Positions 35,932-46,289 of a stretch of 64,000 nucleotides of DNA are shown piece after piece. Both the position numbers and the translations under genes were made by a program. This stretch comes from Bradyrhizobium paxllaeri (lineage in GTDB: Bacteria; Pseudomonadota; Alphaproteobacteria; Rhizobiales; Xanthobacteraceae): NCBI RefSeq assembly GCF_001693515.2, contig NZ_CP042968.1, positions 8,216,501 through 8,280,500 on the forward strand, given 5' to 3'. The stretch's first letter is position 1. The number at the start of each line of letters is the position of its first letter. The notes under the pieces are model-generated. The model did not search any database, was not told the DNA's origin, and saw only the letters and a list, made by a program, of their open reading frames with translations.

Positions 35932-37152
35932 TTATTCCGACGGTTTGGCCAGCACAGCCATGGCCTCGGCCGCAAATTGACGGGATGCGGCCAGCGCGGC
36001 GTCGCGCGCGTCGGCCCGCTCGATCCAGGATTGCGCCGCGGCGCGATCAGCCGGCTCCAGCGTCTTCAACTCGCGCCGAGCCTCGTTGAAATCATTGCGC
36101 AGCGCCGCTGCCGTGATCCGCGCCACCACGGCGCCGCGATCCGTGCCTGCGGTATCGGTGCGTTCGATCTTGACCAGCTTGGCGGCGCCCGCCTGCAGGC
36201 GATCGACGATGCCGGTGCCGGTCGTGGCGGTGTTCTGCTGCGAGGCGGGCGTCAGCTTCGGCACCAGCTCCAGCAATTCCTTGCTCAGCTTGCCGGCGTT
36301 CGGCACGCCTTTCTCCGCAAACTGGTCGAGCGGCTTCAGCGCATTGGGATCAGGCGTCAGGGATTTCGCCGTCGAGAGCGCCACGGGATAGGGATCGCCG
36401 ACCCGGACGAGAACATCGAGCAGCGCGGCGGCCAGCACCCGGCGCCAGGGCATATCGTTGGCCGCCTTGGCGTCGGCCGATCTGGTATCGGCGATCTTGC
36501 TGCCTTGCTGCGCGATCTCGGCGCCCTGCGCCCGCATCTGGTTCTCGACCCTGGCGATGCGTTCAGCAAAAGCAGTGAGATCGGGCGACACCGCGCCGTC
36601 GGCGCGTGGCGCCGACTTCACGTCGTTGATGGCGGATGCCAGCTTTTCGCCTTGCGCGCGCGCAGTGGCGAGTTCGCCGCGCAACGTCGCGACTGATTTT
36701 TCCAACGCGTCGGTGCGGGCCGCGGCAGCGGGATCGGCCACCGGCTTGCCCGCCTTGGCTTCGAGACCGGCAACGCGCGAGGTCAGACCGTCGATGGCGG
36801 AGGCGTTGAGTTGCGCGGTCTGCGATACCGAAGCGGGCTGTATCGCGGGCCAGCCCAGCATCCAGCCGACGCCGATTACCAGCGCGGCCGCGACCGCGCC
36901 GGAAACCGGCGCGACGACCCAAGGAGAGACGGACGGCGAGACAGGCCGCGATGGCGGCTCGGCGGCAACCGGAGATTCCTGCACCGCCGCCTGGGCGATC
37001 TCTGGCGCGGGCTCAGTCACCGGCTCGGGCGGCGCCTCGGCGGCGCTCCTGGTTTCGCTCGATGTGGCCTCGAGATCGATGGTCGGCGGCTCTCGCTTCG
37101 GCCGACCCGAATCGGGCAGCGATCCAGTGTCTTCGGGCCTGTTGTCGACCAT
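35932..37152 (-). CDS. Mitofilin-like inner membrane protein (COG4223)
   Basis: 406 residues. A Pro/Glu-rich cytoplasmic N terminus (about 80 residues) precedes one membrane helix (SGAVAAALVIGVGWMLGW) and a long coiled-coil (about 115-230, heptad-rich). The C-terminal helical domain (WRRVLAAALLDVLVRVGDPYPVALS...) resembles bacterial Mic60/mitofilin. Alphaproteobacterial mitofilins shape intracytoplasmic membranes and contact the outer membrane. Its location between hemD and the HemY-like gene is the conserved alphaproteobacterial setting. Confidence 0.85.
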   Translation of the reverse strand: MVDNRPEDTGSLPDSGRPKREPPTIDLEATSSETRSAAEAPPEPVTEPAPEIAQAAVQESPVAAEPPSRPVSPSVSPWVVAPVSGAVAAALVIGVGWMLGWPAIQPASVSQTAQLNASAIDGLTSRVAGLEAKAGKPVADPAAAARTDALEKSVATLRGELATARAQGEKLASAINDVKSAPRADGAVSPDLTAFAERIARVENQMRAQGAEIAQQGSKIADTRSADAKAANDMPWRRVLAAALLDVLVRVGDPYPVALSTAKSLTPDPNALKPLDQFAEKGVPNAGKLSKELLELVPKLTPASQQNTATTGTGIVDRLQAGAAKLVKIERTDTAGTDRGAVVARITAAALRNDFNEARRELKTLEPADRAAAQSWIERADARDAALAASRQFAAEAMAVLAKPSE

Positions 37153-37210
37153 CGCGGCGGTTCCCTTTGAATGGTAGGTGACCGGAACTTAGCAGAATCG
37201 GGACGTCTTA

Positions 37211-37259
37211 GAGCATGATCCGGCGGTGGCGGCACCGGTTTTCCGATAAGAGCATGATC
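37211..37259. repeat. Dispersed palindrome, family D, copy 3 (degenerate)
   Basis: GAGCATGATC occurs at both ends (37211 and 37250), here as direct repeats, around GCACCGGTTTTCCG. It lies between hemD and the mitofilin-like gene, so the two may not be one simple transcript. Confidence 0.5.
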
Positions 37260-37283
37260 AGACTTAAAGATTAGGCCTCAAAA

Positions 37284-38033
37284 TCAGGATTTCGCCCGCG
37301 ATTGCAACGCGCGGGCAAGCGCCTCGAACAGGGCATTTTCGTCCGGCGAAGCCGCCGCCGTCACCTGGCTTGCGCCGGCGTCCCGCAACACCGCGGCTAC
37401 CGCCGCCGAAATGCAGCACTGCGGCAGCGCCAACGCCGAGATTTCGACGCCGCCTGAGCGTGCCGCCTCCAGGAAGGCACGCGCACTGCGCCGCGAGTAA
37501 TGCAGCACGGCCTCGACCTCATCCGCCACGAAAGCGTCACATATTTCGCGAGCCAGGCTGGGCACGGGCACCATCCGGTAGGTGGTATGCGTCACCACCG
37601 TAAACCCCTTCTCGCCGAGTTCGCCGGCAAGATCGCGGGCGAGATCGGCGCCGGCAAGGTAGAGGATCGGGCTACTCTTCTTCAGCTGCTTCGATTTCGC
37701 GCTTGCCAGCACCAGGTCACGCAACGCGCCGGCGTCGCCTTTCGAGGCGATCACCTCGGCAAAGCCGGCCTCGCGCGCTGTGGCCGCGGTATTTTCTCCG
37801 ACCGCAAACAGCGGCAGCCTGAGCAGCCGGCTGCCGGCCAGATGCGACGCGATGGCGCGCAGGGCGTTGGCGCTGGTGACGATGACGGCGCCGTAGGTCG
37901 CGTCCGCATCGTCCTGGAACGGCACCGGCTCGAACCGCAGCATCGGCGCGCGCAGCACGTCGAACCCCCGCGCGCGAAGCGCCTCCGCCGTTGTCTCATC
38001 GTCAGGACTTGGACGCGTGACGAGAACGGCCAT
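37284..38033 (-). CDS. hemD: Uroporphyrinogen-III synthase
   Basis: 249 residues, the usual size. The two-lobed HemD fold is supported by the N-terminal VLVTRPSPDDETTAEALRARGF, by VIVTSANALRAI at the lobe boundary, and by the second-lobe YLAGADLARDLAGEL and ALPQCCISAAVAAVLR. HemD closes hydroxymethylbilane to uroporphyrinogen III with inversion of ring D. Sequence conservation in HemD is always low, so the context (divergent tsaD, downstream mitofilin and HemY) supports the call. hemC is not next to it. Confidence 0.9.
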   Translation of the reverse strand: MAVLVTRPSPDDETTAEALRARGFDVLRAPMLRFEPVPFQDDADATYGAVIVTSANALRAIASHLAGSRLLRLPLFAVGENTAATAREAGFAEVIASKGDAGALRDLVLASAKSKQLKKSSPILYLAGADLARDLAGELGEKGFTVVTHTTYRMVPVPSLAREICDAFVADEVEAVLHYSRRSARAFLEAARSGGVEISALALPQCCISAAVAAVLRDAGASQVTAAASPDENALFEALARALQSRAKS

Positions 38034-38147
38034 ATTTCAGATCTCCGCCAACACGATTTCGGCATCCCCGGGCGATTGCACCTTGCGACCTCGTAATGCT
38101 ACGCGGTTACCGAAGCGTTGTTTTTGGCGATAGCGCAAGGATTCAAA

Positions 38148-39239
38148 TTGGACAACGACAAGCCGATGCTGGTGCTGGGTATCGAGACCACCTGCGATGA
38201 AACCGCAGCCGCCGTGGTCGAGCGCCAGCGCGACGGCAGCGCCAGGATTCTGTCCAATGTCGTACGCTCGCAGACATCGGAACACGCCCGTTTCGGCGGC
38301 GTGGTGCCGGAGATCGCGGCGCGCGCCCATGTCGACCTGCTCGACGGCATCGTCGGCCAGGCCATGAAGGAAGCCGATGTCGGCTTTCCGCAATTGTCGG
38401 CGGTGGCGGCTGCGGCCGGTCCCGGCCTGATCGGCGGGGTAATCGTCGGCCTGACCACCGCCAAGGCGATCGCGATGGTTCACGATACGCCGCTGATTGC
38501 AGTCAATCATCTCGAGGCCCATGCGCTGACGCCGCGGCTCACCTGCGCGCTCGCCTTTCCCTATTGCCTGTTCCTCGCCTCCGGCGGCCACACCCAGATC
38601 GTGGCTGTCGTCGGCGTCGGCCAATACGTGCGGCTCGGCACCACCGTCGACGACGCGATGGGCGAAGCCTTCGACAAGGTCGCCAAGATGATGTCGCTGC
38701 CCTATCCGGGCGGACCGGAGGTCGAGCGCGCAGCGGCGCGCGGCGATGCCAAACGTTTCGCCTTTCCGCGGCCGATGCTCGGACGTCCCGATGCGAATTT
38801 CTCGCTGTCGGGACTGAAGACCGCGGTTCGCAACGAGGCCAACCGCATGATGCCGCTGGAGCCAGAGGACGTCGACGATCTCTGCGCCGGTTTCCAGGCC
38901 GCGGTGCTGGAATCGACCGCGGACCGGCTGAGCGTGGGCTTACGATTGTTTCACGAACGGTTCGGCCCGCCGCGCGCGCTGGTCGCTGCCGGCGGCGTCG
39001 CCGCCAATCATGCGATTCGCGGCGCGTTGCAAAACGTTGCCGCACGGGCGCAGACCACGCTGATCATTCCGCCGCCCGAACTCTGCACCGATAACGGCGC
39101 GATGATCGCCTGGGCCGGCGCGGAACGGATGGCGCTCGGATTGACCGATACGATGGATGCACCGCCCCGCGCGCGCTGGCTGCTCGATGCCAACGCCAGA
39201 GCGCCCGCCGGCTTCACCAACACCCGCGCAGGATTTTGA
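38148..39239 (+). CDS. tsaD: tRNA N6-threonylcarbamoyladenosine (t6A37) transferase TsaD
   Basis: 363 residues. The ASKHA fold motifs are present: [15 protein letters not shown], the metal-binding NHLEAHALT (two His), ASGGHTQI, the P-loop-like [10 protein letters not shown] and [12 protein letters not shown] with the metal Asp. It transfers threonylcarbamoyl to A37 of ANN-decoding tRNAs together with TsaB/TsaE. The start is taken as TTG at 38148, 6 bp after AAGGA, giving [11 protein letters not shown]; the ATG at 38166 is the alternative. One bp separates its stop from gpsA. Confidence 0.95.
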   Translation: MDNDKPMLVLGIETTCDETAAAVVERQRDGSARILSNVVRSQTSEHARFGGVVPEIAARAHVDLLDGIVGQAMKEADVGFPQLSAVAAAAGPGLIGGVIVGLTTAKAIAMVHDTPLIAVNHLEAHALTPRLTCALAFPYCLFLASGGHTQIVAVVGVGQYVRLGTTVDDAMGEAFDKVAKMMSLPYPGGPEVERAAARGDAKRFAFPRPMLGRPDANFSLSGLKTAVRNEANRMMPLEPEDVDDLCAGFQAAVLESTADRLSVGLRLFHERFGPPRALVAAGGVAANHAIRGALQNVAARAQTTLIIPPPELCTDNGAMIAWAGAERMALGLTDTMDAPPRARWLLDANARAPAGFTNTRAGF

Positions 39240-39240
39240 C

Positions 39241-40221
39241 ATGTCGTCCCTTAACTCCGTCGCGGTGATTGGTGCCGGCGCCTATGGCACGGCGCTCGCC
39301 AGCGCTGCCAGACGCGCCGGCCGCGACGTCACGCTCTATGTGCGGAGCGCCGACGGCGCCGCGCAGATGAAGGCGACACGGCAAAATCCAAGGCTGCCCG
39401 GCATCAGCCTCGACGGCAGCATCGACATCACCGCCGACATGGCCGCGGTAGCGCGCGCCGATATCGTTCTGATCGCAACACCGGCGCAAAGCTTGCGCCA
39501 GGCCGCGATGGCGCTTGCGCCGCTCCTCAAACCTTCGACTCCCGTTGTCGCCTGCGCCAAGGGCATCGAACGGGGCACGCATCGGTTCATGACCGAGGTC
39601 ATCGCCGAAGCGATTCCCGTTGCAATCCCTGCCATCCTGTCGGGACCGAACTTCGCCGACGATGTCGCGCGAGGCCTTCCGACCGCCGTGACGCTTGCCG
39701 CAGCGGATGAAGGTTTGGCGAGCCGTCTTGTGCGGGCGCTGGGCTCGTCCACCTTCCGGCCCTATCACACCACGGATGTTCGTGGCGTCGAGATCGGCGG
39801 CGCGGCCAAGAACGTGCTGGCGATCGCCGCCGGTATCGTCGTCGGCAGGCAGCTCGGCGCCTCGGCGCTGGCTGCTCTCACCACGCGCGGGTTCAGCGAA
39901 CTCGCGCGCCTCGGCCGCGCCTGCGGCGCGCGCAGCGAAACGCTGGCGGGCCTGTCGGGTCTCGGCGACCTGATCCTGAGCTGCGCCAGTCCGCAGTCGC
40001 GCAATTTCGCCTTCGGCATCGCGCTCGGACGCGGCGAGCAGCCGGACCGCGCCAAGCTTGCCGAGGGTGAGTTCACCGCGCCGGTTATGATCGAACTGGC
40101 GGCTTCGCAGAACGTCGATATGCCGGTATCAAAGGCGGTGGCGGCGATCCTCGGCGGCAAGGTGACGATCGACGCAGCGATCGAAGGCCTGCTGACGCGG
40201 CCGTTCAAGGCGGAGGAATGA
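39241..40221 (+). CDS. gpsA: Glycerol-3-phosphate dehydrogenase [NAD(P)+]
   Basis: 326 residues. The N-terminal Rossmann motif is [15 protein letters not shown]. Other signatures are the substrate-loop [21 protein letters not shown] and the catalytic Lys in [13 protein letters not shown], followed by [12 protein letters not shown]. It makes sn-glycerol-3-phosphate from DHAP for phospholipid synthesis. It is second in tsaD-gpsA-EVE; its stop overlaps the EVE start by 4 bp. Confidence 0.96.
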   Translation: MSSLNSVAVIGAGAYGTALASAARRAGRDVTLYVRSADGAAQMKATRQNPRLPGISLDGSIDITADMAAVARADIVLIATPAQSLRQAAMALAPLLKPSTPVVACAKGIERGTHRFMTEVIAEAIPVAIPAILSGPNFADDVARGLPTAVTLAAADEGLASRLVRALGSSTFRPYHTTDVRGVEIGGAAKNVLAIAAGIVVGRQLGASALAALTTRGFSELARLGRACGARSETLAGLSGLGDLILSCASPQSRNFAFGIALGRGEQPDRAKLAEGEFTAPVMIELAASQNVDMPVSKAVAAILGGKVTIDAAIEGLLTRPFKAEE

Positions 40222-40637
40222 CGATGGCGTACTGGCTGGTGAAATCCGAACCTTCGGTCTGGTCGTGGGACCAGCAGGTTGCGAAAGGCGCAAAGGGCGA
40301 AGCCTGGACCGGCGTACGCAATTTCACCGCCCGCCAGAACCTCGTGAACATGAAGAAGGGCGACAAGGCCTTCTTCTATCATTCCAACGAGGGCAAGGAG
40401 ATCGTCGGCATCGCGGAGATCATCAAGGAAGCCTATCCCGATCCGTCCGACAAGACCGGCAAATTCGTCTGCGTCGACATCAAGGCGGACAAGCCCTTGA
40501 AGACGCCGGTGACGATGGCCGCGATCAAGGCCGACAAGAAACTCGCCGACATGGCGCTGGTGAAATATTCGCGCCTGTCAGTGCAGCCGGTGACGGCGGA
40601 CGAGTGGAAGATGGTCTGCAAGATGGGCGGGATGTAG
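40218..40637 (+). CDS. EVE domain protein (modified-base reader fold)
   Basis: 139 residues, all one EVE (PUA-like) domain: [17 protein letters not shown] at the N terminus and [10 protein letters not shown] in the middle, with an aromatic cage formed by W and Y/F residues. EVE domains bind modified cytosines or RNA; the human relative THYN1 shares the start. The gene is translationally coupled to gpsA. In many alphaproteobacteria it follows tsaD-gpsA, so a link to tRNA modification is possible but unproven. It might alternatively read modified DNA. Confidence 0.9.
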   Translation: MTMAYWLVKSEPSVWSWDQQVAKGAKGEAWTGVRNFTARQNLVNMKKGDKAFFYHSNEGKEIVGIAEIIKEAYPDPSDKTGKFVCVDIKADKPLKTPVTMAAIKADKKLADMALVKYSRLSVQPVTADEWKMVCKMGGM

Positions 40638-40655
40638 CGACGGGACTGCGGTGGC

Positions 40656-40750
40656 CGTAGGGTGGGCAAAGGCGCGCTGGCGCCGTGCCCACCATCTATC
40701 CACTTGCGATGTCCTGAATGGTGGGCACGCTGCGCTTTGCCCACCCTACG
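40656..40750. repeat. Dispersed palindrome, family C (CGTAGGGTGGGCAAAG), intact copy
   Basis: CGTAGGGTGGGCAAAG at the left is mirrored by CTTTGCCCACCCTACG at the right, with inner arms GTGCCCACCAT / ATGGTGGGCAC. The second copy (51289) is interrupted by the insertion sequence, so this one shows the empty target. Confidence 0.85.
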
Positions 40751-40764
40751 GCAGCTACTAAATC

Positions 40765-41919
40765 TTACGCCGCAGCCGCCGTCACCACCTGTGCCAGCAG
40801 CGCCTCGCGCTTGGCTTGCGTGCGGTAGCCCTTCATCGTCGCGGCGAAGCGCTCCAAAATGCCGTCCTCGAACGCGGTGACGATGGTGTCGTGGACGTAG
40901 CTCTTGCGGCAGATCGCGGGTGTGTTCGATAGTTCATCCGCCGCGGCGCGCACCGCTTCCAGCACCTGCTTCTTGCGACCGCGCTCACTCGCTGCGGGCG
41001 TAATCCGCGACAGCGACTCCAGCACCACGGCCGAGGCCATCAGCGTGCGGAAATCCTTCAGCGAAATCTTGATGCCGGCGATCTCGCGCAGGAACGCGTT
41101 CACCGTCGTGGTCGACACCGTGCGGACGGTGCCGGAATTGTCGCGGTACTGGAACATGCGCTTGCCCGGCACCGTGCGCAAAATGCCGATGGCGCGCACG
41201 AGTTTCGCGGCGTCGCATTCCTTGCGCACAGCCTTGCCGCCCTTAGCCTTGAAGGTCAGGACGAAGCAGTCGTCTTCCAGCGTGACGTTGGATTTCAGCA
41301 TCGTGGTGGCGCCACGGGTGCCGTTGAGACGGGCGTAGGATTCATTGCCCGGCCGGATCGCGGTGCGCGCGATCAGCTCGATCACCGCCGAGAGGGCGAA
41401 TTCGCGCGTCGGCTCGTCACCGGACAGATACGCCGAAACCTTGCGACGGATCTTCGGCAACGCCGCCACCAGCCGCGCCAGGCGATGGGCCTTGCGCTGC
41501 TCGCGGACCTTTTCCCAATCGGCGTGATAGCGATACTGCAGCCGTCCTGCCGCATCGATGCCGACGGCCTGCAAATGCGACGACGGATCGGCCGAATAAC
41601 GGACATCGCGATAGGCCGGCGGCACCGCCATCGAATGCAGACGGCGGATGGTGCCGGGGTGACGGATCTGCGTGCCGTTGGCGCGATGAAATGAATAGCC
41701 CTTGCCGCGCTTGACGCGGCGGATGGTCAGCCCGTTCTGGTCGCCGAGCTTGAGGCCGAGCTCCTGGGCAAGCTCTTCGACGGAAGTCTTGGCGACGATC
41801 GCGGACTTGGCAGTTTCCCTGACCGGTTCCTTCGGCAGTTGCCCAAGCGCTTGCGCCAGTGCGACGGCGGGATCGGCGGAAACGGGCCGCGTAGCCTCGA
41901 AACTCTGCTGATCCATCAT
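40765..41919 (-). CDS. DNA topoisomerase IB (poxvirus-like)
   Basis: 384 residues. The N-terminal domain has [18 protein letters not shown]. The catalytic domain shows [25 protein letters not shown], the Lys in KAKGGKAV and ISLKDFRT. The catalytic Tyr is about Y341, in the ICRKSYVHD motif. It relaxes supercoils by a 3'-phosphotyrosine intermediate without ATP. It is a non-essential companion to topoisomerase IA, found in many Rhizobiales. Convergent with the EVE gene and divergent from acs. Confidence 0.92.
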   Translation of the reverse strand: MMDQQSFEATRPVSADPAVALAQALGQLPKEPVRETAKSAIVAKTSVEELAQELGLKLGDQNGLTIRRVKRGKGYSFHRANGTQIRHPGTIRRLHSMAVPPAYRDVRYSADPSSHLQAVGIDAAGRLQYRYHADWEKVREQRKAHRLARLVAALPKIRRKVSAYLSGDEPTREFALSAVIELIARTAIRPGNESYARLNGTRGATTMLKSNVTLEDDCFVLTFKAKGGKAVRKECDAAKLVRAIGILRTVPGKRMFQYRDNSGTVRTVSTTTVNAFLREIAGIKISLKDFRTLMASAVVLESLSRITPAASERGRKKQVLEAVRAAADELSNTPAICRKSYVHDTIVTAFEDGILERFAATMKGYRTQAKREALLAQVVTAAAA

Positions 41920-42292
41920 GTCCGTTGTCGCCTTGCTCCGCCTGTTTCGCCCGGTAATGCCTTTTGTTGTGGCTTGGTTCCGGGGAGTCGTCCGGCCCCG
42001 GGGTGGCCATTTAGGGGGTAACGAACCACTTTGCGAGTCCCGATTCCGTTATTTGAGGTTATTAGATACCTTTCATGGGAGCCATTCCGGCGATAACGTT
42101 GATTTCGCCCTGCGCAGAGAAGTGAAAAATTTAGCGACTTTGATGCCGGGCAAGGCGGGGAACCGGCAGACCGACCAAGGTCGCAGACGTTCCGCCTTGT
42201 CCGGGTATCGCCCCGCGACGCATAATCGCTGCAACAATTCAGGACGATTTGCGGCTGCCTCGGCATGGGGCCGCAATGAGTGGGAGGGAAGC
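41920..42292. other. Divergent control region, topoisomerase IB / acs
   Basis: 373 bp with no supportable gene; a read-through frame from 41918 is in phase with acs but is not protein-like. It must carry the acs promoter. I saw no clear operator. GGGAGGGAA ends 2 bp before the acs ATG and is a strong ribosome binding site. Confidence 0.55.
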
Positions 42293-44245
<1,953 letters not shown>

Positions 44246-44307
44246 GGTCGCGGCCAGCGGGCGCTTCGGGGGGCCCCTCTACGCGCCCGAGCACCCACTA
44301 TCCGCAT

Positions 44308-44408
44308 CGTCATGGCCGGGCTCGTCCCGGCCATCCACGTCTTGGCCCTGCACACGTCTTGGCTCTGCAAAGGAAGACGTGGATGCCCGGGACAAGCCCG
44401 GGCATGAC
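44308..44408. repeat. Dispersed palindrome, family A, copy 4
   Basis: CGTCATGGCCGGGCTCGTCC ... CCCGGGCATGAC, longer than the other copies through an internal duplication of the ACACGTCTTGG segment. Confidence 0.8.
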
Positions 44409-44489
44409 AGGTTTGTGGGACTGATCCCGCTACGCCGAAGCAGCACAAACTGTCGGAAATTCCCATCGCTCACGCGCGTGTCAGTGGCC

Positions 44490-44510
44490 AGCCCGCTTCG
44501 GTGGGCTTTT
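44490..44510 (+). terminator. Rho-independent terminator-like hairpin
   Basis: AGCCCGC (44490-44496), TTCG tetraloop, GTGGGCT (44501-44507), then TTT. The seven-bp stem has one G-U pair. It lies 245 bp after acs, so it ends either a long acs 3' UTR or an unseen small RNA. Confidence 0.5.
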
Positions 44511-44719
44511 CGCTACCTGTGTTGTTTTCCGGTCATTTACTTTATTTCCAACATTTCCTTTGTTCCCCCCGCCGAAAACAGTCTCGAGGGCCGGCGTTGA
44601 AACCAGCCGGTCAATTCGTGCGACTAACCTAAACGCCGCGGACGCGAGACAGCGGGCCGTTACGGCTTGAAAGGATAGTTGAGGGATACCCGAGAGGGCG
44701 GGCAGAGCGGAGCTGGGAA

Positions 44720-45232
44720 ATGTTTAAGAAAATTGCGGTGGCGTTGGCCGCCACCATGGCTGCGGGCATTGCGATGTCGCCGGCGGCACAAGCGCGGCCG
44801 GAACTGGTTGGCATCAGCGGCGATTACGCGCCGGGCACGATCATCGTGAAGACCCATGAGCGGCGTCTCTACCTCGTTCTCGAATCCGGCCGCGCGATGC
44901 GCTATCCCGTCGGTGTCGGCAAGGCCGGCAAGCAGTGGGCGGGGACCACGAAGATCGACGGCAAGTATCTCAACCCGGCCTGGTCGCCGCCGAACGAAGT
45001 CAGGCGCGACAAGCCGAACATGCCCGACGTCATTCCCGGCGGCTCGCCGCGCAACCCGATGGGCGTTGCAGCGATGACGCTGGCCGGCGGCGAGTACGCC
45101 ATCCACGGCACCAACGTACCGAATTCGATCGGCGGCTTCGTGTCCTATGGCTGCATCCGCATGCTCAACGACGACATCTCCGACCTCTATCAGCGCGTCT
45201 CGGTCGGAACGACCGTGACTGTTACGCGCTGA
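44720..45232 (+). CDS. L,D-transpeptidase (YkuD domain), exported
   Basis: 170 residues. A signal peptide (KIAVALAATMAAGIAMSPAAQA) precedes the YkuD domain from about residue 40. The catalytic signature is complete: H129 in YAIHGTN and C145 in SYGCIRM. The Arg of GCIR is also kept. It makes 3-3 peptidoglycan crosslinks or attaches proteins in the periplasm. The single domain without LysM or PG-binding modules is a common Rhizobiales type, often present in many copies. Confidence 0.93.
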   Translation: MFKKIAVALAATMAAGIAMSPAAQARPELVGISGDYAPGTIIVKTHERRLYLVLESGRAMRYPVGVGKAGKQWAGTTKIDGKYLNPAWSPPNEVRRDKPNMPDVIPGGSPRNPMGVAAMTLAGGEYAIHGTNVPNSIGGFVSYGCIRMLNDDISDLYQRVSVGTTVTVTR

Positions 45233-45253
45233 TCGGCTGAACGATTCCAGTAC

Positions 45254-45281
45254 AAGGAGCCGCGCGATTGCGCGGCTCCTT
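45254..45281. terminator. Bidirectional Rho-independent terminator
   Basis: AAGGAGCCGCGC, loop GATT, GCGCGGCTCCTT: a perfect 12-bp stem. T-rich TTCATTTCATTT follows on the plus strand. It separates the convergent transpeptidase and nuclease genes and ends 4 bp before the nuclease stop. Confidence 0.8.
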
Positions 45282-45285
45282 CATT

Positions 45286-45873
45286 TCATTTGGACAATGG
45301 CTGGCTTGCGCTCGCGCACCAGCCGTTGCGGTGGCCGCCGCCATAGCTGCGCACGTGCCCCGCAGCGATCATCGCCGTCGAAACATTCCCGGTGCGCCTC
45401 GTCGCGGCGTCGGCCACGACGCGGCCACTATATTTGTCCGGCCCGATATTGAAGATCGTGACATCGCCCTCGCGCAGCAGCGCGCGCAGGGCATCGGTCG
45501 CAGCTTCCGCCATCTGCAGTTCCTGCGGACACGACGCCTTCAACTCGGGCGCATCGATGCCGCGCAGCCGTACGCGCGTGGTGGGTTCGACGCCGGGCGA
45601 CAAATGCACCCGCGCCTCAAACGTGTCGCCATCGATGGTGCGGATGACATCGACGGGGTGACGAACGTCGGGACTTCCAGCCCGCTTCCAGACCATCTCG
45701 GCATCGCGCGCCGCCTGGCTGTCGGTGAAGCCAGGCAGCGACCGCCGCACCCAGTCCCGCACCGGCAGCGTCGACACCGCCGCTACGCAAAGCACGAACA
45801 CCCATGGCAGCCAGCGCCGCGAGGGACCCCGGCGCAGGGCCCGGTATGCATTTATTCTCTCGTAGGGGGACAT
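45286..45873 (-). CDS. Thermonuclease (SNase) family protein, membrane-anchored or exported
   Basis: 195 residues. One hydrophobic segment near the N terminus (WVFVLCVAAVSTLPV, about 23-37) is a signal or anchor. The SNase fold follows: VIRTIDGDTFEARV with the calcium Asp, RVRLRGIDAPELKASC with the catalytic Arg, and DKYSGRVVADA for the second Arg. Excalibur-type or OB extensions are absent. It likely degrades nucleic acid outside the cytoplasm. Transcribed alone and ending at a strong terminator. Confidence 0.88.
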   Translation of the reverse strand: MSPYERINAYRALRRGPSRRWLPWVFVLCVAAVSTLPVRDWVRRSLPGFTDSQAARDAEMVWKRAGSPDVRHPVDVIRTIDGDTFEARVHLSPGVEPTTRVRLRGIDAPELKASCPQELQMAEAATDALRALLREGDVTIFNIGPDKYSGRVVADAATRRTGNVSTAMIAAGHVRSYGGGHRNGWCASASQPLSK

Positions 45874-45921
45874 GTTCCGACTAAGGGCTGAGTCGCCGCG
45901 TCCGGCAAGACCCTCAGGCGA

Positions 45922-46131
45922 TCAAAAATCCGACGCGATCCCCTTGCGCTCCCAATCGCCGTAGCGGGTCGGTTCCAGTCCCTTCGGGCCCTGGAATTCC
46001 TTCTGCAGCGTCGTTGCATGGGCCTCGGCGGCCTTGCGGCGCGCTTCGGCCTCGGCGAGCGCGCGCTCGGCCGCGGGCGTCAGCTTCTTGCGCTCCGCGA
46101 CAAGCGCGGGGGATGAAGAATTGTCGGTCAT
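45922..46131 (-). CDS. DUF1674 / SdhAF4-like small protein
   Basis: 69 residues from MTDNSSSPAL at 46131. The family signature is at the C terminus: GPKGLEPTRYGDWERKG followed by IASDF. Mitochondrial SDHAF4 and its bacterial relatives help flavinated SdhA assemble into succinate dehydrogenase. The N-terminal half is a charged Ala/Glu/Arg helix. No sdh genes are nearby. It lies divergent to rsmB, a common arrangement in Rhizobiales. The longer frame upstream to 46227 is rejected as non-conserved. Confidence 0.85.
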   Translation of the reverse strand: MTDNSSSPALVAERKKLTPAAERALAEAEARRKAAEAHATTLQKEFQGPKGLEPTRYGDWERKGIASDF

Positions 46132-46206
46132 CGCAACTCTCCCATAGCATGGGATGGGCGCACAGGTGACATCACATTCGCAAAATTGTCTGTGGCGATT
46201 CTTACA

Positions 46207-46228
46207 TTTGGCATATTCGCATGCCAAA
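46207..46228. promoter_or_regulatory. Perfect palindrome in the DUF1674/rsmB divergent region
   Basis: TTTGGCAT (46207-46214), ATTCGC, ATGCCAAA (46221-46228). A perfect 8-bp inverted repeat between divergent genes; a candidate operator or transcript hairpin. Confidence 0.35.
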
Positions 46229-46289
46229 GGAACCGCTCATTCATTGGCATGAGCCGAAACCTTTCCGCCTTCCGGGACATTGCTGCTTC

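Larger units (their letters stand above)
44246..44719. other. Intergenic region between acs and the L,D-transpeptidase
   Basis: 474 bp without a gene. It holds a family A palindrome and a terminator-like hairpin (both listed). The right part, 44511-44719, is less GC-rich and probably carries the transpeptidase promoter. Confidence 0.6.

Noticed and set aside
40433..40744. Minus-strand ORF of 103 aa over the family C repeat
   Set aside because: It runs through the palindrome and the end of the EVE gene; the sequence is translated repeat.
44279..44473. Minus-strand ORFs over the family A repeat
   Set aside because: The RASTSS...DVDGRDEPGHDD type of peptide is translated repeat.
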